Part shown: one piece after another, positions 1 through 7,348 of the stretch
How the letters are laid out: each line of letters starts with the position of its first letter
How positions within the stretch are numbered: the stretch's first letter is position 1
From: Syntrophaceae bacterium UBA4778
GTDB lineage: Bacteria > Desulfobacterota > Syntrophia > Syntrophales > UBA4778
Assembly: GCA_002403175.1 (NCBI GenBank)
Contig: DHHG01000069.1
Coordinates: forward strand, 1-17,434
Length of the DNA: 17,434 nucleotides
Direction: 5' to 3'
Notes under the pieces: model-generated
What the model saw: the letters and a program-made list of their open reading frames with translations, nothing else
The model's database searches: none
What the model was told of the DNA's origin: nothing
Program-made: the position numbers and the translations under genes

Positions 1-2
1 TG

Positions 3-1319
3 ATCAAAATGAGATTGGAAGCGGAGGGTTATCAGGCACTAACGGCTTCCGATTCTGCCAATGCGCTCAAATACCAGGCCGGAGATGAATTTGATCTGGC
101 CCTGGTCGATCTGAAGCTGGGAAAAGAAAATGGGATCGAACTCATGGAGAGCCTGCATCGAGTCGATCCGACTCTTCCTGTTCTTATTCTTACGGCGCAC
201 GGAACGATTGAGAGCGCCGTGGAAGCGATGAAGAGGGGGGCATACAATTACGTGACCAAACCTTTCGATTACCGCGAACTTATCCTCCAGATAAAAAAAG
301 GAATTGAGAAGGCAAAGCTCACCCGAGAGGTGGAGCGACTCAGGCATCTGGTGCGGGAGAATTTGCTCGATTTTGAAAACATAGTCGGTCAGAGCGAACA
401 AATGAAAAAATTGTTCGAGCTGGTGACGCGCGCCGCCGAATCGGATTCCAATGTTTACATCAACGGTGAAAGCGGTACCGGAAAGGGACTTTTCGCCAAG
501 GCGCTCCATAATGCCAGTGCGAGAAAGGACCGGCCCTTCATCGCGATCAACTGTGCGGCTATACCGGAAACTCTTCTGGAGAGCGAGCTCTTCGGATTTG
601 AGAAAGGAGCCTTTACAGGGGCTTCGCTCAATAAAAAAGGGCTTTTCACTCAGGCGCACGGGGGAACGGTCTTTCTGGATGAAATTTCTGAAATTCCCCT
701 TTCGATGCAGGGCAAACTACTGAAAGCGCTTGAGGAAAAAGAATTTTATCCGCTGGGTGGTCAGAAGTCCGTAAAGGTCGATCTCAGGATTGTCGCCGCT
801 TCCAACAGGGATCTTGAGCAGGAACTGGAGAAAGGCACCTTCCGGCGGGACCTCTTTTATCGCATTCACGTTATACCCATCCGGATACCGCCTTTGCGGG
901 AAAGGCAGGAGGATATTCCGCTCCTCGTAAATTTTTTTCTGGAAAAATTCAGCAAGAAAATGCGCAAGGAGATTAAAGGCTTCTCGACAGGAGCGCTCAA
1001 TAAGATTTTGCATTATACCTGGCCAGGAAATGTTCGGGAACTGGAAAATGCGATAGAATGTGCCGTTGTTATGTGTACGGAGCCGATTATTTCCGAAAAC
1101 CTCATCCTCCCCTCGCAGAACGCGGATGATGGTCTCAAACCCCTTCGGGAATCCAGAATGGAATTTGAAAAACGCTATCTCGTTCAACTGATGGAAATCA
1201 GCAAAGGTAATATCAGCCGTGCCGCAAAACTCGCAGGAAAATATCGTGCGGATCTCTACGAATTACTCGAGAAGTATGGCATCAAACCCCTCGACTTCAG
1301 AAGTGAACGGAGGCAATAA
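3..1319 (+). CDS. Sigma-54-dependent response regulator, NtrC/GlrR type (5' end outside window)
   Basis: Cytoplasmic transcription activator that, once phosphorylated by a partner histidine kinase, remodels sigma-54 RNA polymerase by ATP hydrolysis. The frame is open to the window edge, and the usual N-terminal acidic pair (xVDD) is missing, so about 10-20 residues lie upstream; the ATG at 9 is internal. Numbering from that Met: receiver with phospho-Asp D34, Thr62 and Lys84; AAA+ domain with Walker A GESGTGKG (153-160), sigma-54 contact loop GAFTGA (200-205) and Walker B GGTVFLDE (218-225); Fis-type helix-turn-helix about 396-425. The C-terminus (GNISRAAKLAGKYRADLYELL) resembles GlrR/YfhA proteins more than NtrC itself. 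All catalytic motifs are intact. Its kinase would be expected upstream, outside the window. A sigma-54 promoter lies 270 bp downstream, before the next gene, making that gene a likely target. Confidence 0.95.
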   Translation: MKMRLEAEGYQALTASDSANALKYQAGDEFDLALVDLKLGKENGIELMESLHRVDPTLPVLILTAHGTIESAVEAMKRGAYNYVTKPFDYRELILQIKKGIEKAKLTREVERLRHLVRENLLDFENIVGQSEQMKKLFELVTRAAESDSNVYINGESGTGKGLFAKALHNASARKDRPFIAINCAAIPETLLESELFGFEKGAFTGASLNKKGLFTQAHGGTVFLDEISEIPLSMQGKLLKALEEKEFYPLGGQKSVKVDLRIVAASNRDLEQELEKGTFRRDLFYRIHVIPIRIPPLRERQEDIPLLVNFFLEKFSKKMRKEIKGFSTGALNKILHYTWPGNVRELENAIECAVVMCTEPIISENLILPSQNADDGLKPLRESRMEFEKRYLVQLMEISKGNISRAAKLAGKYRADLYELLEKYGIKPLDFRSERRQ

Positions 1320-1362
1320 CCTGCACCGGAGAGATAGGATCGGTCTTGAATTTGTTTGTGGC

Positions 1363-1383
1363 AATCCGAAACGGATTCCGTTT
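1363..1383. promoter_or_regulatory. Overlapping inverted repeats, candidate activator (UAS) site
   Basis: In the 332-bp spacer between the activator gene and the receiver gene two interlocking dyads are visible: AATCCG-AAA-CGGATT (1363-1377) and AAACGGA-T-TCCGTTT (1369-1383). They lie about 230-250 bp upstream of the start predicted for the sigma-54 promoter at 1589-1604, a workable distance for an enhancer of an NtrC-type activator. The alternative is a weak terminator for the upstream gene, since GTTTT follows, but there is no proper T-run. Apart from this and the sigma-54 promoter I see nothing gene-like in the spacer. Confidence 0.4.
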
Positions 1384-1588
1384 TGAAGCAAAAATTTTTG
1401 CCGTATAATTAACTGACTTGATGATTCCTCATATTACTGAGGAGGCGTTATAGGTTTAGTTGGCCAAAGATTACCAAAAACACATCAGGCTCTTATGTAT
1501 GGAAAAGCCTGCGAACAGAATTTAGCACGCCCAGCCCATTGTTTTTAAATCCCGCTTATTTCAAACGATTGCAGCCAATAATCCCTAC

Positions 1589-1604
1589 TGGTACAAGGCT
1601 TGCT
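1589..1604 (+). promoter_or_regulatory. Sigma-54 (RpoN) promoter, -24/-12 type
   Basis: TGGTACAAGGCTTGCT matches the RpoN consensus TGGCACR-N4-TTGCW at all defined positions except one (T for C). The invariant GG (1590-1591) and GC (1602-1603) are separated by exactly 10 nt. The predicted start is near 1615, giving a leader of about 37 nt before the receiver gene, which has a good Shine-Dalgarno. The gene upstream encodes a sigma-54 activator, which strengthens the call. Confidence 0.8.
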
Positions 1605-1651
1605 TTTGCTGAGAGGATATTTTTCGGATCTCTGAATTGAAAGGCATTCTA

Positions 1652-2047
1652 ATGAAAATACTGGTTGTAGATGATAATCCAAGCATTACGGAATTGCTGA
1701 CTGACTTTATAAGCCTGTTAGGATTCGAAGCCGATACAGCCCAGAACGGGATTGAGGCGGTGATTAAACTCAAGAAGAAAACGTACGACTCGGTCATTAC
1801 GGATGGATACATGCCCTACATGGATGGTTTCGATCTCTGCCGTTTTATCAAGTCTCACTTCCCCATGACATACATTGTCGGAATAACAGATTCGATGAAC
1901 TTGAATAAATTCAGAGAATCAGGAGCAGACGACTGTTTCAGCAAACCAGTGGATTGTTGTACCCTGCTGAATTCGGTTGTGAAGCATACGACGGAACAGC
2001 AAGGGGCGCTGCAGAGAATGGTTGAAAGCAAAGTCGTTTCTCAGTGA
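1652..2047 (+). CDS. Stand-alone response regulator receiver protein (CheY-like)
   Basis: 131-residue single-domain receiver, no output domain. Key residues are present: acidic pair D7-D8 (VVDDN), phospho-acceptor D51 (VITDGYMP), Thr79 (GITDS) and conserved Lys98 (FSKPVD). It would act by protein contact, for example in a phosphorelay or on a motor or enzyme partner. I chose the ATG at 1652 because AAAGG (1640-1644) lies 7 nt upstream; an in-frame TTG at 1637 would add five residues but overlaps that ribosome-binding site. It is preceded by a sigma-54 promoter. Its last 7 bp overlap the end of the convergent membrane-protein gene. The 20-residue tail after the receiver is unremarkable. Confidence 0.9.
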   Translation: MKILVVDDNPSITELLTDFISLLGFEADTAQNGIEAVIKLKKKTYDSVITDGYMPYMDGFDLCRFIKSHFPMTYIVGITDSMNLNKFRESGADDCFSKPVDCCTLLNSVVKHTTEQQGALQRMVESKVVSQ

Positions 2048-2475
2048 ACCGATTTTTTTTTCTCACTCTCTTCCAGCATGCGCATGAGCATCTGCTTCTC
2101 AAAATCTATTTCAATACGTGTTCTGAAACCCATTCTTCTCAACAGAGATGCAGGCGGACACCACCCTTTGATCGCATGAAAGGCCAAGAAAGCAAGTTGC
2201 ACCCCAAAAAGATAAAGCAAATTCCTGTTGATTTTCATTCCTGCCGCAAAACTAGAACCGGCCGCTATAGAGAAAACCAGCATTAATGCGCGATCCAGGT
2301 CCCATTCTTTATCTAGTTCCGCAATTCGAGCGATTACTTCATCCCGGTTCTGCTGGGAATAATAAGCAATCGAACCTTCTGTATAGCGATCTATTCGTCT
2401 ATTCACATAAGGGGCCGTTTCATTGCGTATGCGGTCATGGATAAAACCCGATTTCAGCAAATCTCCTGTTTCCAT
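2041..2475 (-). CDS. Small two-TM membrane protein with GWCPP motif (YgaP/DUF2892-like)
   Basis: 144 residues with no enzymatic motif. A charged N-terminal segment (1-62) precedes two hydrophobic helices (about 63-80 and 86-103); then comes GWCPPASLLRRMGFRT (104-119) and a charged C-terminal helix. The GWCPP-x-LRR-x-GFRT pattern is typical of small inner-membrane proteins related to the YgaP transmembrane domain, which often accompany rhodanese or sulfur proteins; function unknown. Start ATG at 2475 has GGGAGGG just upstream (GGAGG, 9 nt spacing). It overlaps the convergent receiver gene by 7 bp at the 3' ends and is divergent from the solute-binding protein gene, sharing a 168-bp AT-rich spacer with it. 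Gene reality is well supported; the family call is tentative. Confidence 0.75.
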   Translation of the reverse strand: METGDLLKSGFIHDRIRNETAPYVNRRIDRYTEGSIAYYSQQNRDEVIARIAELDKEWDLDRALMLVFSIAAGSSFAAGMKINRNLLYLFGVQLAFLAFHAIKGWCPPASLLRRMGFRTRIEIDFEKQMLMRMLEESEKKKSVH

Positions 2476-2643
2476 TTTTGTTTCCCTCCCTTTTTATTCA
2501 ATGCATTTAGGTTACACCTCTCTGCGCTTCCGGGCTATTTTCCTTTTTCTGATTTTGCGCTTTCCTCCGGCTTGCATATCTTTTCCTTTGTACTTACGAA
2601 TTTTTATTTGCAAAGTTACTTTCGTTTGCTAGTATCTCACCAA

Positions 2644-4281
2644 ATGGAAACACTTTGGAAACGATTCGCAATTATCCTGGTCATTCTGATCACGCTTGCC
2701 GCATGTGCCGAAAGGGAATCGAACGAGGCAGGTCTTCAAAAAAAAGATTCCGGCCCGGCATATGGCGATATTCTTGTTGAGGGATCGATAGGGGACGCCA
2801 GCAACCTGATTCCGGTTCTTGCCTCCGACAATGCCTCTCACGGCATTTCGGGCATGATCTTCAATGGCCTCGTAAAATACGATAAAAACGTCAATGTAGT
2901 GGGAGACCTTGCCGAATCCTGGGATATTTCCAAAGATGGTCTCTCCATCACGTTTCATCTGAGGAAAGGGGTGAAGTGGCATGACGGCCAGTCATTCACT
3001 GCCGAAGATGTCCTCTATACCTATAAGGTCACGATTGATCCTAAAACTCCGACAGCCTATGCGGAGGATTTTTTGAAGGTAAAAAAGGCCGAAGTACTTG
3101 ATCCGTATACCTTCCGGGTGACATACGATAAACCTTACGCCCCGGCGCTCACCAGTTGGAGCGCTGCCGTCCTTCCGCGTCATCTTCTGGAAGGGAAGGA
3201 TATTACCCGATCTCCTCTGAAACGTCACCCTATCGGAACCGGCCCATACCGGTTCAAGGAATGGGTGACAGGACAGAAAATAGTATTAACCGCCAATCCG
3301 GATTATTTTGAAGGGAGGCCATACATAGACGGGTATATCATGCGGATCATTCCCGATATGGCTACCATGTTTCTCGAACTGAGGGCCAAGGGTGTCGACC
3401 GTATGGATCTGACGCCCCTTCAATACACAAGGCAGACGGAGAACCGCTTTTTTAAAAAGAATTTCAATAAATATCGATACCTGTCTTTCACGTATATTTA
3501 TCTCGGATTTAATTTAAAGAATCCGATATTCAGCGATAAACGGGTTCGTCAGGCTATTTCCCATGCCATCAATAAAGATGAAATTGTAAACGGTGTCCTC
3601 CTCGGCCTTGGAAAACCGGCAACGGGACCTTTCAAACCGGGTACCTGGGCGTATAACCCGAATGTAAAACAATATTTGTACGATCCGGTAAAGGCAAGGG
3701 CACTGCTGGCTGAAGCGGGTTGGAAGGACTCTGATGGTGATGGAATTCTGGACAAAGATGGCAGACCTTTCATTTTTGAAATCACCCTCAATCAGGGGAA
3801 CGAAGTAAGGCGCAAATCCGCCGAGATTATCCAGCAAAGGCTCGCCGGAATTGGAATCCGAGTTAAAATTCGAACTGTCGAGTGGTCTGCGTTTCTGAAG
3901 GAATTCATCAACAAGCGTAAGTTTGAAGCGACGATCCTGGGATGGACAATCCCGATGGAGCCTGACCTGTATAATGTTTGGCATTCCAGCAAAACAGGAC
4001 CGGAAGAACTGAATTTTGTTTCTTATAAAAACGCGGAAGTGGACGATCTTCTGGAAAAGGGGAGGAGCACTTTCGATCGGAGGGAAAGAAAAAAGGCCTA
4101 CGATCGCATCCAGGAATTACTGGCTGAAGATCTTCCCTACATATTCCTCTATGTTCCGGATGCCATGCCCATTTTCAGTGCGCGTTTTCGAGGCATAGAA
4201 CCGGCGCCGATCGGCATCGGCTACAATTTCATAAAATGGTATGTCCCGAAAGAGGAACAGAGACTGGTGATGACTCCCTAA
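2644..4281 (+). CDS. ABC transporter solute-binding lipoprotein, family 5 (oligopeptide/dipeptide type)
   Basis: 545-residue extracytoplasmic receptor of the SBP_bac_5 (OppA/DppA) family. It has a lipoprotein signal with LAAC box (Cys21), then the classic blocks: LAESWDIS, ITFHLRKGVKWHDGQSFTAEDV, GTGPYRFKEW, VRQAISHAINKDEI and a DSDGDGILDKDG loop resembling a calcium-binding insertion. Ligand cannot be read from sequence; peptides, nickel or sugars are all seen in the family. No permease or ATPase gene is nearby, so it is an orphan receptor. I chose ATG 2644 because the lipoprotein signal begins there. The frame is open upstream to 2437, but that extension has no signal-like character and overlaps the divergent gene. 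There is no clear Shine-Dalgarno at 2644. The CsgG-like lipoprotein gene follows after 41 bp, probably in the same transcript. Confidence 0.93.
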   Translation: METLWKRFAIILVILITLAACAERESNEAGLQKKDSGPAYGDILVEGSIGDASNLIPVLASDNASHGISGMIFNGLVKYDKNVNVVGDLAESWDISKDGLSITFHLRKGVKWHDGQSFTAEDVLYTYKVTIDPKTPTAYAEDFLKVKKAEVLDPYTFRVTYDKPYAPALTSWSAAVLPRHLLEGKDITRSPLKRHPIGTGPYRFKEWVTGQKIVLTANPDYFEGRPYIDGYIMRIIPDMATMFLELRAKGVDRMDLTPLQYTRQTENRFFKKNFNKYRYLSFTYIYLGFNLKNPIFSDKRVRQAISHAINKDEIVNGVLLGLGKPATGPFKPGTWAYNPNVKQYLYDPVKARALLAEAGWKDSDGDGILDKDGRPFIFEITLNQGNEVRRKSAEIIQQRLAGIGIRVKIRTVEWSAFLKEFINKRKFEATILGWTIPMEPDLYNVWHSSKTGPEELNFVSYKNAEVDDLLEKGRSTFDRRERKKAYDRIQELLAEDLPYIFLYVPDAMPIFSARFRGIEPAPIGIGYNFIKWYVPKEEQRLVMTP

Positions 4282-4322
4282 AAATCCGGTCATCCTCTCA
4301 AGCCCTGCTCAGGAGAAACACC

Positions 4323-5612
4323 ATGAAATATTCCAGAGTACTACTCTTTATTCTCCTTATCGTACTTATCTTGTCCTGCTCCGGATTGCAGCCTTCGAAA
4401 CAGGATGAACCGAATGCCTTTTTGTCCCTGAATGCAACCGTACAGGAATGCACTGGTAAAGAATTAACGGCATCTCTGATCGTACCGGAAATCAAATCGC
4501 TACCCGATACTCCGATCGGTGAAATAGCCCGGCAGGTTGTAAAAAAGAGCCTCGTCTTGGAGGGGATGCAAACAGAAATAAAGGGCCGGCCTGCTGTCGT
4601 CCGGGAAGTGCGCGGGAATGTCGTGAGGATTGAAACAGATAAAAGTGAACTCTACCGTGCGGGCGAGGCAATCAAATTATCCATCCCGAAAAAAACGATT
4701 GCCGTGGTGGATTTCGAAGTTATCAAAGGGACCGAGCGCGAAACGGGAAAAGTAGCCCTTGAGGGGTTGACATCGGCCCTGATCGATTCGGGACAATTCA
4801 TAGTTCTGGAAAGGACAAAACTCAAATCCGTCCTCAACGAGATCGAGCTGAGCAAAAGCGGCTTGGTTTCTGATAAATTTAAAAACAAGGCAGGAGACCT
4901 CCTTATCGCCGATCTGATTCTGACCGGTACCCTTTCGGAATTATCGGGAGAATGGGATGTTCATCTCAGGATGATTAATGTTCGAACCGGACAGGCGCTG
5001 TCGGCAGTAAACATGACCAGGGCCTTGTTTAAATCTTCTGAATTACGCGATGCGGGTTCCTGGGACGAGGATTTCGAGAAGGCAACTGCGGACCCGTCCT
5101 GGATTCTGGCTTATAAACACCGGAAAACGGGGGAGTATGCGCGGATCGGAGTTGAACGCAAGTCCGGTGCGGACGGTTCGAAAAAATCGTTGCGCATTGA
5201 TTTCAAGTTTGTGGAAAGTGAAGACAGGCCTTTCTTCGCCAGTGCCCAGAATAACAGGAAACGCAATCTGGCTTTATACAGCGGGATTGAATTTTATATC
5301 CGGGGTTCGGAAAAATTATATGCTCAGGCGAATATCCTCACATCAAGTCCTGATGATCCGAATAAAATGGACAAATGGATGGGGGGAATGGAGATCGATA
5401 AGGAATGGGAAAAAGTACGCGTGCCTTTTGATCAAATGATCCTTGCACGACGTTGGATCAAACAGGGAGCGGCCATGAGCGGTGCCCGGCCCGGCGATCA
5501 GGTTATGCGGCTGCACCGTGTTGAAGGATTTGAAATAGGCGTGGATAGTACCAGAAACCCCGCAACGCAGGGGACTTTCTGGGTCGACCGGATCAGGTTC
5601 TACAGGGACTGA
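4323..5612 (+). CDS. CsgG-like lipoprotein fused to a CIA30/carbohydrate-binding-like domain
   Basis: 429 residues. The N-terminus is a lipoprotein signal (Cys19, ILSC). After a region of about 100 residues comes a CsgG-type domain from about residue 123: KKTIAVVDFEV, then LTSALIDSGQFIVLERTKLKSVLNEI, then ADLILTGTLSE with WDVHLRMINVRTGQ, the usual signature of curli-export or periplasmic CsgG-like proteins. From about residue 250 to the end is a beta-rich domain ending WVDRIRFYRD, like the CIA30 / galactose-binding fold that binds glycans in many bacterial proteins. Start ATG 4323 has AGGAG 7 nt upstream; in-frame codons further upstream overlap the preceding gene. It probably forms a two-gene unit with the solute-binding lipoprotein. 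No other curli genes are present, so classical curli secretion is unlikely. C-terminal domain assignment is moderate. Confidence 0.8.
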   Translation: MKYSRVLLFILLIVLILSCSGLQPSKQDEPNAFLSLNATVQECTGKELTASLIVPEIKSLPDTPIGEIARQVVKKSLVLEGMQTEIKGRPAVVREVRGNVVRIETDKSELYRAGEAIKLSIPKKTIAVVDFEVIKGTERETGKVALEGLTSALIDSGQFIVLERTKLKSVLNEIELSKSGLVSDKFKNKAGDLLIADLILTGTLSELSGEWDVHLRMINVRTGQALSAVNMTRALFKSSELRDAGSWDEDFEKATADPSWILAYKHRKTGEYARIGVERKSGADGSKKSLRIDFKFVESEDRPFFASAQNNRKRNLALYSGIEFYIRGSEKLYAQANILTSSPDDPNKMDKWMGGMEIDKEWEKVRVPFDQMILARRWIKQGAAMSGARPGDQVMRLHRVEGFEIGVDSTRNPATQGTFWVDRIRFYRD

Positions 5613-5648
5613 AAGCATTGGCAAGGGGGGAGAGTAAATCCGCTCAGC

Positions 5649-6362
5649 TCAATTCACGACCTCAATGAAATCCAGGTACGCCGTAGCGCTTTCCCCGGTA
5701 TTATCCGTATCGCTCATGACTGCAATTCCCGCTATGGCGGGAGGTTCCTTTCCGAAAGCTGCCCGGTAATCCTTTAGGGCATGAACCGATTCTTGAACCC
5801 AGCTGCTGGCTTTCCTCCGGCCCTCTTCCAATATGATAATGCGGGCTTTGTCTGTGTATGGACTCGCATAAATCCGATCGGTGGTTTTTTTTCCTGACCA
5901 GACATAGTTCAATGTGCTGTGGGGTGGGTATTTGCCGTACAGCAATTTTGCAGCCTCATAACTCACACGTTCTGCAAATCCGGCACGGGCCGGATCGTAT
6001 TGGAACATGACATAAATCCGGATCGGATAATCATCTCCCTGCTTCTCTCTCGGGTTTCCCCGGTCTGAGAATTGGGTTACCTTCCAACGCCAACGAATCA
6101 GCGGGTATTCGTAAATATTGAAAGTGCGGCGGCAGACAATAGCCGATGCGGAGGCGTGGCTTTCCGCTTTCAGAATGGATTTGCCGCCTTCCTTGACAAG
6201 CGTGTAATTGGAGTGACTCTTTATTTTGGGGAAGGTCAGAGGCTCCCATTGATCCAGGGTTTCAAAATTTTCGAGGAAAAGGGTAGCCGGTTTCGCGATG
6301 CAAAGCAAACTTTGAAAAATCAGAATAACAGCACAAAAAACCAAAACGAATCTTGCTTTCAT
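5649..6362 (-). CDS. Exported DUF3047 protein
   Basis: 237 residues with an N-terminal signal peptide (about 1-23, ending CIA-KPA), so periplasmic. The DUF3047 family is recognisable from RWRWKV (90-95), GDDYPIRIYVMF (109-120), LNYVW (151-155), SPYT (167-170) and a C-terminal SDTDNTGE (217-224). Function of the family is unknown; the fold is probably a beta-sandwich. The start ATG (6362) overlaps the stop of the upstream arsS-like gene as ATGA and has GGGAG 5 nt upstream, so it is translationally coupled to it. Last gene of the leftward five-gene operon; it converges with the CsgG-like gene across 36 bp without an obvious terminator. Confidence 0.88.
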   Translation of the reverse strand: MKARFVLVFCAVILIFQSLLCIAKPATLFLENFETLDQWEPLTFPKIKSHSNYTLVKEGGKSILKAESHASASAIVCRRTFNIYEYPLIRWRWKVTQFSDRGNPREKQGDDYPIRIYVMFQYDPARAGFAERVSYEAAKLLYGKYPPHSTLNYVWSGKKTTDRIYASPYTDKARIIILEEGRRKASSWVQESVHALKDYRAAFGKEPPAIAGIAVMSDTDNTGESATAYLDFIEVVN

Positions 6363-7348
6363 TTGAACTCCCGGTGGCAGATCGGGTTACCGGGGTTCAC
6401 GAGATTTCCCGAGCAGGACGATCCTGTCCCCGCCGTGCATCCGAAGCAATGATTGCCGGAAACGATCTGTCTGTTTTTCAGGACTGCGGGATCGAATTCA
6501 TTAATTCGGCAGGGTGCGCCATGATTGACGGGCATCCCTAAGGCCAGGTTGAAATCGCAGTCAAAAAGAGTTCCGTCCCAGTCAACGCAGATCTGGTGAC
6601 GGCACATAAGACCGGAAACCGTCTGCGGATTATAAGTGTCCATGAGCATCTGCATATAGCCCTGCAGTTCTCCCCTGTTTTCAAGCTGCTGGCGAAATCG
6701 TCCGATGGGAATATTAGTGAGGACAATCAGTCTGGAAAAGAATATGTCGAAACGAGTTTTCAATTCATCAAGGTAGTCGGCCTCCAGCGTTTTTTGCGAC
6801 GGGGGCAGGTAAGGCCCGACGGGATTATAGGCCAGTGTCAGCTCCAGGCCTTCCTCCATGCCGTATCCCGCCTCATTCAGAGAACGGATCACCTCGATGC
6901 ACCGGTCGTAGACATCACTGCCTCGCTGGGCCTCTACATTCTCTTTCAGGTAGCAGGGGAGAGAGGCGACAAGGCGGATCTGCCTTTCGCTGAAAAATCG
7001 GGTTATCTCCGGGAGCCCCAGTTCCATGAGCGCGGCAAGATTGGTACGCACCTGAACCAAATGACCGCTCCTGTAGACCTTGTCTACAAAATCACAGAAA
7101 CGCGGGTGGAGTTCCGGAGCACCGCCGGTTATGTCGACCAGGGCAAACCTTTCCTGTCCCAGAAGGTCGAGGATGCTCTGCATGACCGGTTCGGTCATCA
7201 ACTCCTTTCTCAGAGGGGAGCATTCCAGGTGACAGTGGGTACATGATAAATTGCAGTATCTTCCCAGGTTGATCTGGAGGGTATGGAGGTCATCACAGGT
7301 CAACCCCTCCGGCTGCGCCTGCCGCGTGATTTTTTCAAAATCGTTCAT
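6359..7348 (-). CDS. arsS: Radical SAM protein, ArsS family (TIGR04167, arsenosugar/'selenodomain' type)
   Basis: 329 residues. The radical SAM cluster motif CNLSCTHC gives Cys32, Cys36 and Cys39 (CxxxCxxC), followed by the SAM-binding ITGGAPEL (73-80). The C-terminal half is cysteine-rich: CRHQICVDWDGTLFDCDFN, then HCFGCTAGTGSSCSG near the end, the hallmark of the ArsS family. In this family the enzyme is proposed to attach a 5'-deoxyadenosyl group to dimethylated arsenic on the way to arsenosugars, and some members carry selenocysteine; this copy has cysteine throughout and no internal UGA. No arsM methyltransferase is in the window, so the arsenic role is family knowledge and not shown here. 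ATGA overlaps on both sides (7345-7348 with the Fe-S/TVP38 gene, 6359-6362 with DUF3047) show tight translational coupling. Confidence 0.88.
   Translation of the reverse strand: MNDFEKITRQAQPEGLTCDDLHTLQINLGRYCNLSCTHCHLECSPLRKELMTEPVMQSILDLLGQERFALVDITGGAPELHPRFCDFVDKVYRSGHLVQVRTNLAALMELGLPEITRFFSERQIRLVASLPCYLKENVEAQRGSDVYDRCIEVIRSLNEAGYGMEEGLELTLAYNPVGPYLPPSQKTLEADYLDELKTRFDIFFSRLIVLTNIPIGRFRQQLENRGELQGYMQMLMDTYNPQTVSGLMCRHQICVDWDGTLFDCDFNLALGMPVNHGAPCRINEFDPAVLKNRQIVSGNHCFGCTAGTGSSCSGNLVNPGNPICHREFK

Noticed and set aside
39..659. 206-aa open frame antisense to the sigma-54 activator gene
   Set aside because: Lies wholly inside a gene with intact domain motifs; its translation has no recognisable motif and no ribosome-binding site.
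1383..1409. TTGAAG...TATAAT as a sigma-70 promoter for the receiver gene
   Set aside because: The spacer is only 15 nt and it lies about 240 bp from the gene; the sigma-54 promoter at 1589-1604 is far better placed.
2437..2643. 69-residue N-terminal extension of the solute-binding protein
   Set aside because: It overlaps the divergent membrane-protein gene, has no ribosome-binding site, and would place the lipoprotein signal in the interior.
6596..7246. 216-aa rightward open frame
   Set aside because: Antisense to the ArsS-type gene, whose cysteine motifs fix the real frame.
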